Part shown: positions 47,928 through 58,600 of the stretch, piece after piece
Numbering within the stretch: position 1 is the stretch's first letter
How the letters are laid out: every line of letters begins with the position of its first letter
DNA from: Geosiphon pyriformis
Taxonomy: Eukaryota; Glomeromycota; Glomeromycetes; Archaeosporales; Geosiphonaceae
DNA length: 64,000 nucleotides
Direction of reading: 5' to 3'
NCBI GenBank assembly: GCA_016748015.1
Contig: JAAOMT010000468.1
Span: forward strand, 536,998-600,997
Program-made: the position numbers and the translations under genes
Notes under the pieces: generated by a model
The model's database searches: none
Seen by the model: only the letters and a program-made list of their open reading frames with translations
What the model was told of the DNA's origin: nothing

Positions 47928-48653
47928 TGTTACGGTTAAAACACATAGTTTTTATTAATTATCACATGTATTAGCCACTGATGTCATATAATTAGCCATC
48001 CTATTTTTAGATAGTGATTGTTGACCTGATCAATGACCTGACCGTTGACCTGATCATTGACCTGATTATTGACCTGATCAATAACCTGATCATTGACCTA
48101 ATTGTTGACCTGATCATTGACCTGGTCGTTGATCACTTTAGATAGCTATATAAGTGATGATTCCCTTAGCTGTAGAAAGACATGATCAAAGTAACGAAAT
48201 AAACAATATCAATTACTTCCTCTCATAATTGCTTATTCTCCTTTCCTTACCTTCAAGTATCTACTTGTTGGCATTCACATACCTTATCTTTTCCCCTTCT
48301 TGATTTGTATTTGTTAGAATTAGCCTGAGAAGCAATTGGCTTGCTCTTGTAATTCATTGAATAAAGAAACGATTGAAAAACACAACAATACCTGTTATTG
48401 ATTCTAAGAATCGCTGAGTTGAGGCATAGAATAATAGCAGCAGTGTTATCTTGTTGACAATCACGGACTATTTCTCTACCTTCAGATTTAAGAAAAGATT
48501 AGCGACTGTGATTTTTATGAGACTGATCACGCACATTAAATTCCTACTTATTCAATTCACTCCCTTATTGTAATTCCTTCTTTGTTTATTTCCATTACCA
48601 TATAATACTGTTCTCCCTTGCTATCCATTAGCTTGTTACTCCAACCCATAACA
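47928..48653 (+). repeat. 5' LTR of Gypsy family 2 (726 bp)
   Basis: TGTTACGG...CCCATAACA. A 12-bp tandem array (GTTGACCTGATC-type, about 9 units) fills 48020-48136, followed within 10 bp by a TATA box CTATATAAG (48145). Confidence 0.95.
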
Positions 48654-48659
48654 TAAAAG

Positions 48660-48676
48660 TAGTGCTCCCTGTGAGG
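48660..48676 (+). promoter_or_regulatory. Primer binding site, Gypsy family 2
   Basis: TAGTGCTCCCTGTGAGG lies 6 bp after the LTR and matches the family 1 site (TGGTGCTCTCTGTGAGG) except two bases. TGG-to-TAG is a G-to-A change at the CCA-pairing end. Confidence 0.7.
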
Positions 48677-48839
48677 TTGTCAAAATTCACTTACTCTCTC
48701 ATTGTATAGGTGATTACTCATATCTGCCACAGCAATCAGAAAAACACTTTGCAGCACACAACAGAAATGACCAAAGTTTCATTGAACTTAATCCTCTGCC
48801 CTCCTGCTTGATCTGCTTCCCCCTTGAAAAACAATCCAG

Positions 48840-50217
48840 TAGACAATTCTAAGACTGTTGGAACTGGTTCCTGAACGAGCATTCAGCTGAAACCTACACA
48901 GCTTATACAACCTATTACTTTGACCAAGCTTATTTTGAAAATGACTTTGAAGAAAGAAACAACAGTATCAATCAGCTCTTATATTCTGCAACTTTTGAAC
49001 AACAGCCCCCTGATTTCGAATATCTGAATCATCAAATCCACATTTGGATTGCTGTCCATCAAGCAACTAAAACTCCCTTTGAAACAGAAAAAGAAAGCTA
49101 TCAAACTGCCCCTGTTTTTGATCTTTTATCAAGTGAATCAGACTCGTCTACACAAACAGTTACCCCTGAACCAATGGCTAATGACCCCATGCAAGCAAAC
49201 ATTCTGGCTGCCCTCCAAGGTATACAAACTGCTCTAGGGTGAAGAAACAACACCCCAATTCCATTATTTAGAGGTGATGCACAAGATCTAATTGAATAGT
49301 TAGATGACTTTGAAAGAGCCGCTACAGCCAATCAATATAATGATGAGTACAAGTTCCTAATTGTCGGTGGCTATCTTCAAAAATCCCCTGCTACCTGGTT
49401 CTCACAAGAAACAGATGCCAATGCCCAGCAAAGAATCATTAGATGGACACCAGCAAATGTGAGAAAAATCAACACTTCTTTCACTACCCGGTTTGAAAAC
49501 AAGTTCAGAACCCCAATATTAATATCAAAATGGCATATGAAATTGGAAAAAAGAACCCAAGGTCCTGGTGAAGTTGTAACTGAATATGCCAAAGCAATCA
49601 GAAAGTTAATCAAATGAGTAGATACTGGAAGAAATTGGACAGAAAAGCAGAAAATTCACTCTTTTACAAAAGAATTGAGAATTGATCTATTGTATGCTCT
49701 TTGGCCCCTCCTGGCCCTGAAAGATAATCCCACCATAGATATGGCCATTGAATTAGCACAAAAAATTGAAAATAACCAAAGGATGCACTTGGGATCCACA
49801 CTACCAGTTTTTGCTCCTGTTCCTGTTATGGCTTCTGCCTTTCAAATGGCTGCTACTTCTTTTGCCACTCACACTCAAGATCCAAATGAACAGTTAATAA
49901 ACAGACTCACAGCAAATCTTGCCTGGTTATTAGAACCCTTAGCCCAAGCAGTCAGAGAAAATCAGCAACCACAAAGACCCAGATTTGAACCACGCTTCAA
50001 TCAGCCCCAGCAACCACCTTATCAAAGACAACAAAATCGTGGCCCACCTGTATGCTATCACTGTGGATTAACTGGACACTTTTCAAGAGATTGCAACAAT
50101 CCTCCTCTGCCTCCACCAGTTCCCAAAAACAATGATGCTCAGAACAACAGGATCAACAACAACAATGTGCCCAACCAAAGACCCAATCATGCCAACATCA
50201 ATTTCTTTGGAGAGGAT
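48840..50217 (+). pseudogene. Gag of Gypsy family 2 (C-terminus in assembly gap)
   Basis: One frame runs from about 48840 to the gap with stops at 49240 (TGA), 49297 (TAG) and 49616 (TGA). The capsid-like core includes PIPLFRGDAQDLIE, DDFERAATANQ, WFSQETDANAQQ and TRFENKF (49255-49510). 49675-50100 adds helices, a Gln/Pro-rich linker and the zinc knuckle CYHCGLTGHFSRDC near 50055-50096. It ends in NFFGED at the gap. Confidence 0.9.
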
Positions 50218-50468
50218 NNNNNNNNNNNNNNNNNNNNNNNNNNNNNNNNNNNNNNNNNNNNNNNNNNNNNNNNNNNNNNNNNNNNNNNNNNNNNNNNNNN
50301 NNNNNNNNNNNNNNNNNNNNNNNNNNNNNNNNNNNNNNNNNNNNNNNNNNNNNNNNNNNNNNNNNNNNNNNNNNNNNNNNNNNNNNNNNNNNNNNNNNNN
50401 NNNNNNNNNNNNNNNNNNNNNNNNNNNNNNNNNNNNNNNNNNNNNNNNNNNNNNNNNNNNNNNNNNNN
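50218..50468. other. Assembly gap (251 N)
   Basis: Unknown bases. The left edge abuts a 20-bp sequence nearly identical to the element's own PPT; the right edge opens within the protease active site (GSSVSV). Confidence 0.98.
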
Positions 50469-51096
50469 TGGATCATCTGTTAGTGTTATTGCCAAACACT
50501 TTCTTAAAGCAATTGGCAGAAAAATTGATGAACCATCCACATGACCAATGACCAATGTGCATGGTGATAAGAAGAAAGGGCTTGGCATAGCCAAAGCTAT
50601 TCCTGTCTGCATCAATGACATTAGCATTGAAACTGATATGGAAGTGTCTGAAGCAAAAGAATACACCATTATTGTTGGCAATGAATGGCTCAAGAAAGCA
50701 AAGGCTTTGCTTGATTATGAACTCTGTGAACTAACCATCAGATGTGATAAAAAACCCATTGTGGTTAAGTGTCACCATTGGACAACTCCCCCAGTACCCA
50801 AGCAGAGCCCAGAAGAAAATGAATCAGATGAATCAGATAATGAAGAAAGTGAGGAAGAAAAAAAACAAGAAAAACAAGAAAAAACTGCTGAACTCGCTTA
50901 TACCATCTTCACTAGCAATGGCAAACCACTGAATAATGTCAAGGCAGATAAAAAAGGAATTATTGTCAATGGCAAGCTGATCTGCTGGTCTTATTATGGC
51001 ATGCTCAGAAGAACCTTTGACAGAAAGCCAGGCAAAAAAGCCAAATACAGTTATTGGTAGCATGGTCCTTGTGCTCGGTGCTGGTGCGACAAACCA
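50469..51096 (+). pseudogene. Protease C-terminal part and Cys-rich spacer, Gypsy family 2
   Basis: Right after the gap GSSVSVIAKHF is the end of a D-S-G-type retropepsin site (its Asp would lie in the gap). VGNEWLKKAKALLDY near 50677 is the protease C-terminal region. An acidic Glu/Lys run (50810-50890) precedes a basic segment, then CARCWC, with CMFC following at about 51120. The stops at 50542 (TGA) and 51058 (TAG) fall inside otherwise continuous coding sequence. Confidence 0.82.
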
Positions 51097-52197
51097 TTGT
51101 ATTCTCCTAGCAATGAATGCATGTTCTGCCTGATCTATTACAAAGATTGGGAACCAATCAGCTTGATACCCCAAGAGGAAATAAAAGAAGTCCAAAAGTC
51201 CTTTGAAAACGAACCACCTGAAATCCAATCACTGGTTGTAGAACAAAGAGAACCCTCTTCAGAAGAAAGAAAAGTAGACATTGAAAACCTGCTGGCTAGA
51301 AACAGCCCAGTTATCTTAAAAGAAGGTGAACCTCCTGGATGTACACATGTGATACAACACACTATCATCACCAGAGAAACTCGCCCCATCCATTTGAAGT
51401 CCTATCAATCCAACCGGCACAATGATGAGTTTATCAAAAAGGAAATAACCCGAATAAAAACTCTGGGATTCATACAGGAAACCAAAAGTAAATGGGCATT
51501 CCCAGTTGTAGTGGTATCCAAGAAAGGAGGAACCCTACGCTTTTGTGTTGACTATCACCAATTAAATGCTATTACTGAAAGAGACATGTATTCACTTCCC
51601 AAGATTGATGCAATGCTAGACCAATTCCATGGTACCGCTTTCTTCTCAACTATTGACTTAACTGCTGGATTCTGGCAAGTAGAGATGGATCCAGAAAGCA
51701 GAAAGAAAACTGCCTTCATTACCAAGTATGGTACTTATGAATTCACAGTCATGTTTTTTGGTCTCACAAATGCTCCTCCCACCTTTCAATGCTTAATGGA
51801 CAAAGTATTTGAATCAGTAAAAAAAAACTTTGTTCTAGTCTATTTGGACGACATAATGGTATACTCAAAAACCTGGGATGAACACCTTGAACATTTGCAA
51901 AAGGTTTTTGACCTCCTTAGAAATGCTGGTCTCAAGATCAATCCAATCAAATCATTCTTTGGACGTCAATCCACCCAGTTCCTTGGCCATCTTATTACAA
52001 AAGATGGAATCTTTCCTGATCCAGCCAAAATTGAAAAAATTCAAAACATTAGACAACCAATAAATGTTCATGAACTACACTCTTTTCTTGGTTTGGCCTC
52101 TTATTATCGCAAATTTGTCAAGGATTTCTCCAAAATCGCTGCTCCTCTCAATCAGCTACTTAGGAAAAACATCAACAAAAAGCATTTGAAATTCTGA
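51097..52197 (+). CDS. Reverse transcriptase of Gypsy family 2
   Basis: An open 366-codon stretch containing RT. Visible: FCVDYHQLNAIT (~51540), FFSTIDLTAGFWQVEM (~51643), FGLTNAPPTFQ, the intact catalytic YLDDIMVYSK (~51841) and FLGHLITKDG (~51979). The connection segment SFLGLASYYRKFVKDFSK ends at about 52130. Its 5' end continues the Cys-rich spacer (CMFC), and its 3' end runs off frame at about 52160, where coding for RNase H resumes in another frame. Confidence 0.93.
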   Translation: MYSPSNECMFCLIYYKDWEPISLIPQEEIKEVQKSFENEPPEIQSLVVEQREPSSEERKVDIENLLARNSPVILKEGEPPGCTHVIQHTIITRETRPIHLKSYQSNRHNDEFIKKEITRIKTLGFIQETKSKWAFPVVVVSKKGGTLRFCVDYHQLNAITERDMYSLPKIDAMLDQFHGTAFFSTIDLTAGFWQVEMDPESRKKTAFITKYGTYEFTVMFFGLTNAPPTFQCLMDKVFESVKKNFVLVYLDDIMVYSKTWDEHLEHLQKVFDLLRNAGLKINPIKSFFGRQSTQFLGHLITKDGIFPDPAKIEKIQNIRQPINVHELHSFLGLASYYRKFVKDFSKIAAPLNQLLRKNINKKHLKF

Positions 52198-52630
52198 AAG
52201 AAAAACTGGTTACAGAACTCATCCTCATGCAACCTAATTTGGATTGACCTTTTATCCTCCACACTGATGCATCTGGCTATGGACTTGGTACTGTTTTTTC
52301 CCAAAAAGATAAAGATAACAGAGAACACGCCATAGCATATGCCAGTAGAACTCTCACACCAGCAGAAAGAAACTACTCAGTTACTGAGCAGGAATGCTTA
52401 GCAGTAGTTTGGGCTACCAGCTACTGGGACAAATATCTTAAGGGTGTGAAATTTTTGGTGATAACAGATCACCAAGCTTTGGTTTGACTATGCAACAAAA
52501 AAAACCTGGAACATAAACGGATAACTCGCTGAATACTCCACTTGGACGAATTCGACTATGACATTCAACACTGTAAAGGAGCTAATCATCAAAACGCCGA
52601 TGCTCTCTCCAGACTTACCATCCAATGATA
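52160..52630 (+). pseudogene. RNase H of Gypsy family 2
   Basis: Read in the frame HQQKAFEILKEKL from about 52167. It has HTDASGYGLGT (~52259), AIAYASRTLTPAERNY, EQECLAVVWA and ITDHQAL (~52463), so the acidic residues are present, and it ends ADALSRL near 52600. Stops at about 52245 (TGA), 52485 (TGA), 52531 (TGA) and 52627 (TGA) break it. Confidence 0.9.
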
Positions 52631-52688
52631 GTAAAACCCTCTCAAACCAAACCAACTTAATTATTTGTAACTTCCCCCACAAACAAAC

Positions 52689-53825
52689 ATGATAATGGAC
52701 TTGGATAACTACTCTGCTTTAATGAAATTTTTGGGTAAAAGACAATACCCACCAAACTATACTCAACAGCAAAGAGAATATTTGCGCAAACAATCAAATT
52801 TCTATTTGATTCGCCAGAACCAGTTATATAAAAAAAATAGAAAAGATCCTGACCACCCCCAGAGAGTCATTAGATTTAAAGAAAGAGAAATTGTGATCTA
52901 CAATATGCACACTGATCCATTAGCTGGACACTTTGGAAAAACAAAAACAATTCAGAAAACTTTAGCTCGCTATTATTGGCCTACCTTGGGAAAAGACATT
53001 GCTAAATACATCAAAACCTGTGATACTTGCCAAAAAAGAGGAAAACCCAATCACAAGGAAGATATCCATCCAATCTCTGTTGGTCAACCATTTGATAGAA
53101 TTGGTATAGATGTTGTTGGATCTTTAACAGTAACTCCTGATGGCAACAGATACATTATCACAGCTACCGACTATCTTACAAAGTGGGTAGAAGCAAGAGC
53201 CACCCCAGATCAAACAGCAGTCTCAATTGCCAATTTCATTTATGAAAATATTATCTGTTGCCACGGCTGCTCCAAAGAACTTTTATCTGATAGAGGAAAA
53301 GCTTTTCTCAGTACACTGGTTGAAGAACTTTGCAGAAAAATGAGAATACGTCATAAACTCTCTTTTCCTTATTACCCCCAAACAAATGGCCTAGTGGAAC
53401 GTTTTAATAGAACACTATGTAAAACCCTAGCCAAAACTAGTGAAGAAACCAACCTATGGGACAAAGTATTGCCTTCAGCTTTGTTTGCTTACAGAACTGT
53501 GAATCATGACATAACAAATTATGAACCCTTTTATCTGCTCTATGGACAAATAGCAACTCTACCAATAGAAACAAATATAGAAACAATACCTTTTGAAGAA
53601 ATAACAATAGGAGATTACAAAGACATTTTGCAAAGAAGACTTGGTACCATTCTTGATTCATTAGTAGAAGCACAGATAATTGTCTTTGAAAAGATAAAAC
53701 AGTTCCAAGAAAAGCTCAAAAAAAAAAAGACCTATAAAACACTTTTCTTAAGTGTTGGTGACTTAGTTTTGGAATACTGTTCAGACAGAGACAATGTCTA
53801 TGGTGATAAATTCTCTAGCTGGTAG
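52689..53825 (+). CDS. Integrase of Gypsy family 2
   Basis: A 378-codon open stretch. HHCC zinc domain near residues 74-117 (HTDPLAGHFGKT, CDTCQKRG). Catalytic DDE: Asp in IGIDVVG, Asp in LLSDRGKAF, Glu in NGLVERFNR, all intact. After a TAG at 53823 the same frame continues to 54000 with GPFLVNKVL, YILQDQYG and VHGTRLKKYH, the C-terminal DNA-binding module common to Gypsy integrases. Confidence 0.95.
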   Translation: MIMDLDNYSALMKFLGKRQYPPNYTQQQREYLRKQSNFYLIRQNQLYKKNRKDPDHPQRVIRFKEREIVIYNMHTDPLAGHFGKTKTIQKTLARYYWPTLGKDIAKYIKTCDTCQKRGKPNHKEDIHPISVGQPFDRIGIDVVGSLTVTPDGNRYIITATDYLTKWVEARATPDQTAVSIANFIYENIICCHGCSKELLSDRGKAFLSTLVEELCRKMRIRHKLSFPYYPQTNGLVERFNRTLCKTLAKTSEETNLWDKVLPSALFAYRTVNHDITNYEPFYLLYGQIATLPIETNIETIPFEEITIGDYKDILQRRLGTILDSLVEAQIIVFEKIKQFQEKLKKKKTYKTLFLSVGDLVLEYCSDRDNVYGDKFSSW

Positions 53826-54049
53826 AAAGGACCCTTTTTAGTCAACAAAGTTTTGAACAATGGTTCTTATATCTTACAAGATCAATATGGAACAATATTC
53901 AGTGATTGCTCTGTTCATGGCACACGACTCAAGAAATATCACAAACGACCTGATTGGTTACCTGTTGTGGTAATACCGACCCAAATGATCAGCAAAAATT
54001 AGATATAAATAAATGCATCATTCCCAAAACAGAGGTATCTTCAATCGAC

Positions 54050-54619
54050 ATGAACAATTATTTCTTGGATCAAAACATTCAAAACGCTTTTTATACTCTC
54101 CATGAGTACTGGATCAAGAACTATCCAAATGCTACTCTGACTATTGAAAAACAAACCACTATAACAGACAACAGTGAAACTTACACTGTTATTAGACCAA
54201 AGAAAACAACTACCAGAAGAGAAAGAATTGGTGGCAAAATGGATAAATACCTGCTGGAAAGCATAACAGCAGCAATACTTTTACCTTCCAGCACAATTGG
54301 AAAAACAATACAAGAAATCTTGTCCATAGACAAAAACTTGTCATATGGAAGACAATTAGAACTCTATGGTCGTCTTGGTGAAATCATAGAAGACATGAAG
54401 CTCATGAAGAAAACAACTTTAGAGATACAAGTGGAAATTTTGGGCATTATACGATTGGATGTCCCAAGAGTTTTGACCATTGCTAAAAGAGCCAAAACTC
54501 TTATACAAAGATTTGGTCTCTTGGATACAAAGCTTATTTCGCCTCAAGTACTATATACTCTATCCACAAAAGACTTCAACAAACTAGTTAGTTTTGAGTT
54601 AGACAAACCCTTCACATAG
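54050..54619 (+). CDS. Extra 3' ORF (ORF3) of Gypsy family 2, unknown function
   Basis: An open 189-codon ORF in a different frame from integrase, lying between integrase and the PPT. It starts at the ATG of MNNYFLDQNIQN (open reading extends upstream to ~53954). Content: polar and helical, a basic stretch TTTRRERIGG, then ESITAAILLPSSTIG and LISPQVLYTL. No signal peptide, clear TM segment or known motif. The position matches ORF3 of family 1. In another frame just before the PPT the DNA encodes DFAGAQ, resembling the family 1 ORF3 C-terminus DFNGAQ, so the true C-terminus may be frameshifted here. Confidence 0.7.
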   Translation: MNNYFLDQNIQNAFYTLHEYWIKNYPNATLTIEKQTTITDNSETYTVIRPKKTTTRRERIGGKMDKYLLESITAAILLPSSTIGKTIQEILSIDKNLSYGRQLELYGRLGEIIEDMKLMKKTTLEIQVEILGIIRLDVPRVLTIAKRAKTLIQRFGLLDTKLISPQVLYTLSTKDFNKLVSFELDKPFT

Positions 54620-54652
54620 ACTATTCCATAAATAGTTTGATTTCGCCGGAGC

Positions 54653-54674
54653 TCAATCTCTTTGGAGAGGATGA
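54653..54674 (+). promoter_or_regulatory. Polypurine tract, Gypsy family 2
   Basis: TTTGGAGAGGATGA immediately precedes the 3' LTR. The 20-bp block 54653-54672 recurs with one mismatch inside gag (50198-50217). The upstream GGAGCTCAAT is shared with family 1 copy 2. Confidence 0.7.
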
Positions 54675-55412
54675 TGTTATGGTTGAAACACATAGTTTTT
54701 ATTAATTATCATATGTATTAGCCACTGATGTCATATAATTAGCCACCCTATTTTTAGATAGTGATTGTTAATCTGATCAATGACCTGACCGTTGACCTGA
54801 TTATTAACCTGATCATTGACCTGATCAATGATCTGATCATTAACCTGATCATTGACCTGATCATTGACCTGATCATTGATCTGGTCATTGACCACTTTAG
54901 ATAGCTATATAAGCGATGATTCCCTTAGCTGTAGAAAGACATGATCAAAGTAACAAAATAAACAATATTAATTACTTCCTTTCATAATTGCTTATTCCCC
55001 TTTTCTTATCTTCAAGTATCTACTTGTTGGCATTCACATACCTTATCTTTTTCCCTTCTTAATTTGTATTTGTTAAAATTAGCCTGAGAAGCAATTGGCT
55101 TGCTCTTGTAATTCATTGAATAAAGAAACGATTGAAAAGCACAATAATACCTGTTATTGATTCTAAGAATCGCCGAGTTGAGGCATAGAATAATAGCAGC
55201 GGTGTTATTTTGTTGACAATCACGGACTATCCCTCTATCTTCAGATTTAAGAAAAGATTAGCGACTGTGATTTTTATGAGACTGATTATGTACATTGAAT
55301 TCCTACTTATTTAATTCACTCTCTTATTGTAATTTCTTCTTTGTTTATTTCCATCACCATACAATACTGTTCTCCCTTGCTATCCGTTAGCTTATTACTC
55401 CAACTCGTAACA
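54675..55412 (+). repeat. 3' LTR of Gypsy family 2 (738 bp)
   Basis: TGTTATGG...CTCGTAACA. It is exactly 12 bp longer than the 5' LTR, equal to one extra unit in the tandem array (54768-54896). TATA box CTATATAAG near 54905. Confidence 0.95.
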
Positions 55413-55620
55413 ATATATTGGTTACTTTGGTTATTATATTGTTTAATATCTTTTTTGCTTTATATAATAAATTGAAAAACATAATTAAAACTGTTCAAAA
55501 TGAGAGCTTTGTTTTTAATAAAGCTTTAAATAAAATAAATCATAATATTATTAAAATTAAATTAAAATATAATATTATTAATAAAGATATATATATATAT
55601 ATTTTTTTTTAAAACTGTTT
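55413..55620. other. AT-rich DNA between Gypsy family 2 and LINE-B
   Basis: Continuation of the target sequence 45155-47927. No supported feature; ends in T-rich tract next to the LINE-B 3' end (probably the complement of its A-rich tail). Confidence 0.5.
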
Positions 55621-58600
55621 AATAAGTAAAGCCCAACTACTATCTAGTACATAGAGCCAGACTAAGTAACTCAAACTAAATGTGACTCATGCACTTTCTA
55701 CATGTGGCTAGTCACTCAGACCAGACAAGGCAACACTATACACTAACATAAACACAAGAACTACCATTCAAACCCGAAAAAAAAAGGCAAGGTCTGCAAT
55801 GGCCGAAACTGATAGCAAAAGATTCAGTGATGCCAAACAACTTAACTACACTATCAGAAAGCACAAAAGACATATCACATAATAGACCCAACACCAAGCT
55901 ATTGTTACCGACCAAGCCAGCTCTCTTCATGTCTGATCTAAACTTAGATCTAACTAGCCACACCCTAGAATGATGCAACTCAACCAAGAACCTTACAAAA
56001 TCAATAACTATACAAGAAGCTTTCTTAATATCATCGAAAACACCAGCTGCTTCAGCACACCAACTCTTCATCACAAATTTTTTACATAAAACCGAATATC
56101 TGCCAACATCCAAAAGGCAAAAATTAAGAACCTAAAGAACAAAAGAAGAAAACAGGTCACAAATGTTAACCAGAGAAACCCAATGTGTGGAAGCCTCCAA
56201 TAGAATCTCCTTATGAGTGTGAGCATCTTGTAAACAAGAAAAAACATGATCAGGCAACTCCACCTCCCCACACAACAAGCATTGAACACCCAGATAACAT
56301 TTATCATACAATCTTTTCTTGACTTCTACTGGCAACCTCCTATGCAAAGTCTTTATCAAATACATATGAAGATCTGCTAATTTTTGGCTGGTAAACTCAG
56401 CAAGCATGTGTGAGTCAGGATGCCAGACTCTCACAGAAACAACCCAATCAAAATCCCCCAACATGTCAACAGAGACCACATCATGGCCCAGACCAGCTTC
56501 CCAACGAACATGACAAACAGACCTAAATAAATCCCTGACAAAGTAATGAGCATTGCCTGAGACCATAGTGTCTTTAGCCACCAAAAAATGTTCACAGACC
56601 CTCACCAGTAAAACATAAGAAAAGCCAGCAGCCTTATCTGCAAATCTGTCAGCTTTTACATTACCAAGATTACCAGCATGGCCCCTGATTTTGGTCTAAC
56701 TTACACTAAGATCCTTATCTCTAATCAAATTAAAAACATGTCTATGTTCGACCCAACAACAGTTGTAGAAATCCAGAATCTTAGATAACAACTCAGAGAC
56801 ACATGCATCAATAGTAGCTTGACTGTTGAGAAACAAAAGCATTGAACAAGAGAATGGAACACATTCCAAAGTGAGAGTGACAGCCTACAACTCAGCCATA
56901 GTAGAAAATAAGAGGCCACAAATCCTAACACCAATACTCAAATCCAAAGCCGAGAAATATGCAGTGGCACCACTCAACACATCAGCAGAACCAGCACCCA
57001 TCAATGACCCATCCATGTAAACCTCAAAACAGCCAGACCAGACCCCAAGCAAACTATCCCTCACAGAGGAAAACACATCAGACTTCAAAATGTTCAAACC
57101 ACAAGAATAAGCAGTACCAGAAGAGCCAGAAAAGAAGAAACTCTTATTCAGCAAATACTTAAAAGCAGCCACAAACTAAAGAGACACTGAGCCCCATGGA
57201 TCTAACTGTTTCCAATGACGAAAAGTCTTCCAATCCAACAGAACATTTTTTTTATTGAGGATTCAATCTCCAAAAGCAATACTATAACGTTTAAGAGACC
57301 AAACAGAATCAAAGTACAAAGACTTCCCAAGAATCAAAGACATCGGAAAATGACCAGGATGATGAAAAGCATTAGGGAGGTTGTTCACCAAAGAGAGATC
57401 ATTGTCCAAAAAAATCTTCACTACACCCGCCAAAAAATTGTTCACCAGGCTAATATGCAGCTTGACAGGAGCTTGAAGAAGATTCAAGGAAGCCCACCCC
57501 TGAATTTGCAAGTCCAGACACCTATGTTCAAACAAGTGACCAAGAATGTCAGGGGCATTAGAAAAAAAAATCAAAAAGGCCACTTTTGCCTCAGATTGTA
57601 CTTGCTTAAAAGACTTCAAGCCATATAGAAAGGGGTGAAGCAGAGCAGCATTAGAGAAATCATGGGGTAGATGTGCCTTGGACTTGAAGCCCTTCTTAAT
57701 CAAAATGTCCCACTTGTGGCAGACACCAGATAAAACAAAACTGAACTGTGTTTGGTAACTAACAATGGGCTGTAAAATAGCCAAGACCAAATAAGAAAAT
57801 TGCTTATCCGTAATTGCTTTTCTTAGCACTGTGTAGACAAAAAAACAAACATCTAAGTGAGTCTTGGCCAAACTCGATTTGGACAATCCTTTAGTTGATA
57901 AAAAAATACCCAAATATCTGTAAGCTTCACCCTTCTTGGCGATAGAGATCGGCTGACCACTTATACTTAAAAAAGCAAACCTAACACTCTAATTAATTGA
58001 TATAGCCACCATTTTTTTATTGTTTATAGAGATGTTGTTAATAAAGAAGAAATCACTAACAATATTCAAAGCATACTGCATGGAAGATTGGCAATCCCCA
58101 ACCCAAATTGTATCATTCACAAAAGCACCAGCAGCAAAGAATGAAGACATTCCACCACTATTCTTGATCCTGCCAGTTTTTGCCACAAACTTTGTATCAA
58201 TATGATATCCACACAAATGTTCATGTCTTTTAATTTCACACAAGAGTGGGTCATAGAAGATATGCCAAAGAAGAGATGAAAAAACCTCATCCTGATCAAG
58301 GCCATCATGTATCCTGTAACTATTTAAGAGACCAAAATCAGTCATTACCCTATTAACTCTGTTCTTATGAATCCCACCAAAAAATTCAACAAATCTGTCA
58401 CACATCTTGATATGACGCAGACTAGCCCTTAAGTGGTGCCAACCAACAGAATCATACACCTTGTGCATATCCTACAACATCAACCAAAGTTCCTTATTTT
58501 TTTCAAGAGCATCCTCCACCACCGATCCAATAGCAAACACAGGAGATTGAGTAGAAGTACTCTTCAGCACTGAGAAATTGTTACCACAGAGAACATTAAA

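Larger units (their letters stand above)
47928..55412 (+). mobile_element. Ty3/Gypsy family 2 retrotransposon (7.5 kb)
   Basis: Complete element with 726-bp and 738-bp LTRs, PBS, gag, protease, RT, RNase H, integrase, extra 3' ORF and PPT. The ATAT duplication is perfect (47924-47927 and 55413-55416). A 251-N gap (50218-50468) hides the Gag C-terminus and protease start. RT (YLDD) and integrase (DDE) look intact locally, but gag, the protease region and RNase H carry stops, so this copy is probably recently dead. Confidence 0.95.

Noticed and set aside
48020-48136. Possible CRISPR-like repeat array (12-bp units)
   Set aside because: Units are contiguous without spacers and lie inside an LTR U3 region of a eukaryotic retrotransposon.
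54050-54619. An envelope-like gene because of position between integrase and 3' LTR
   Set aside because: No signal peptide, hydrophobic fusion or membrane segment is visible; only the position fits.
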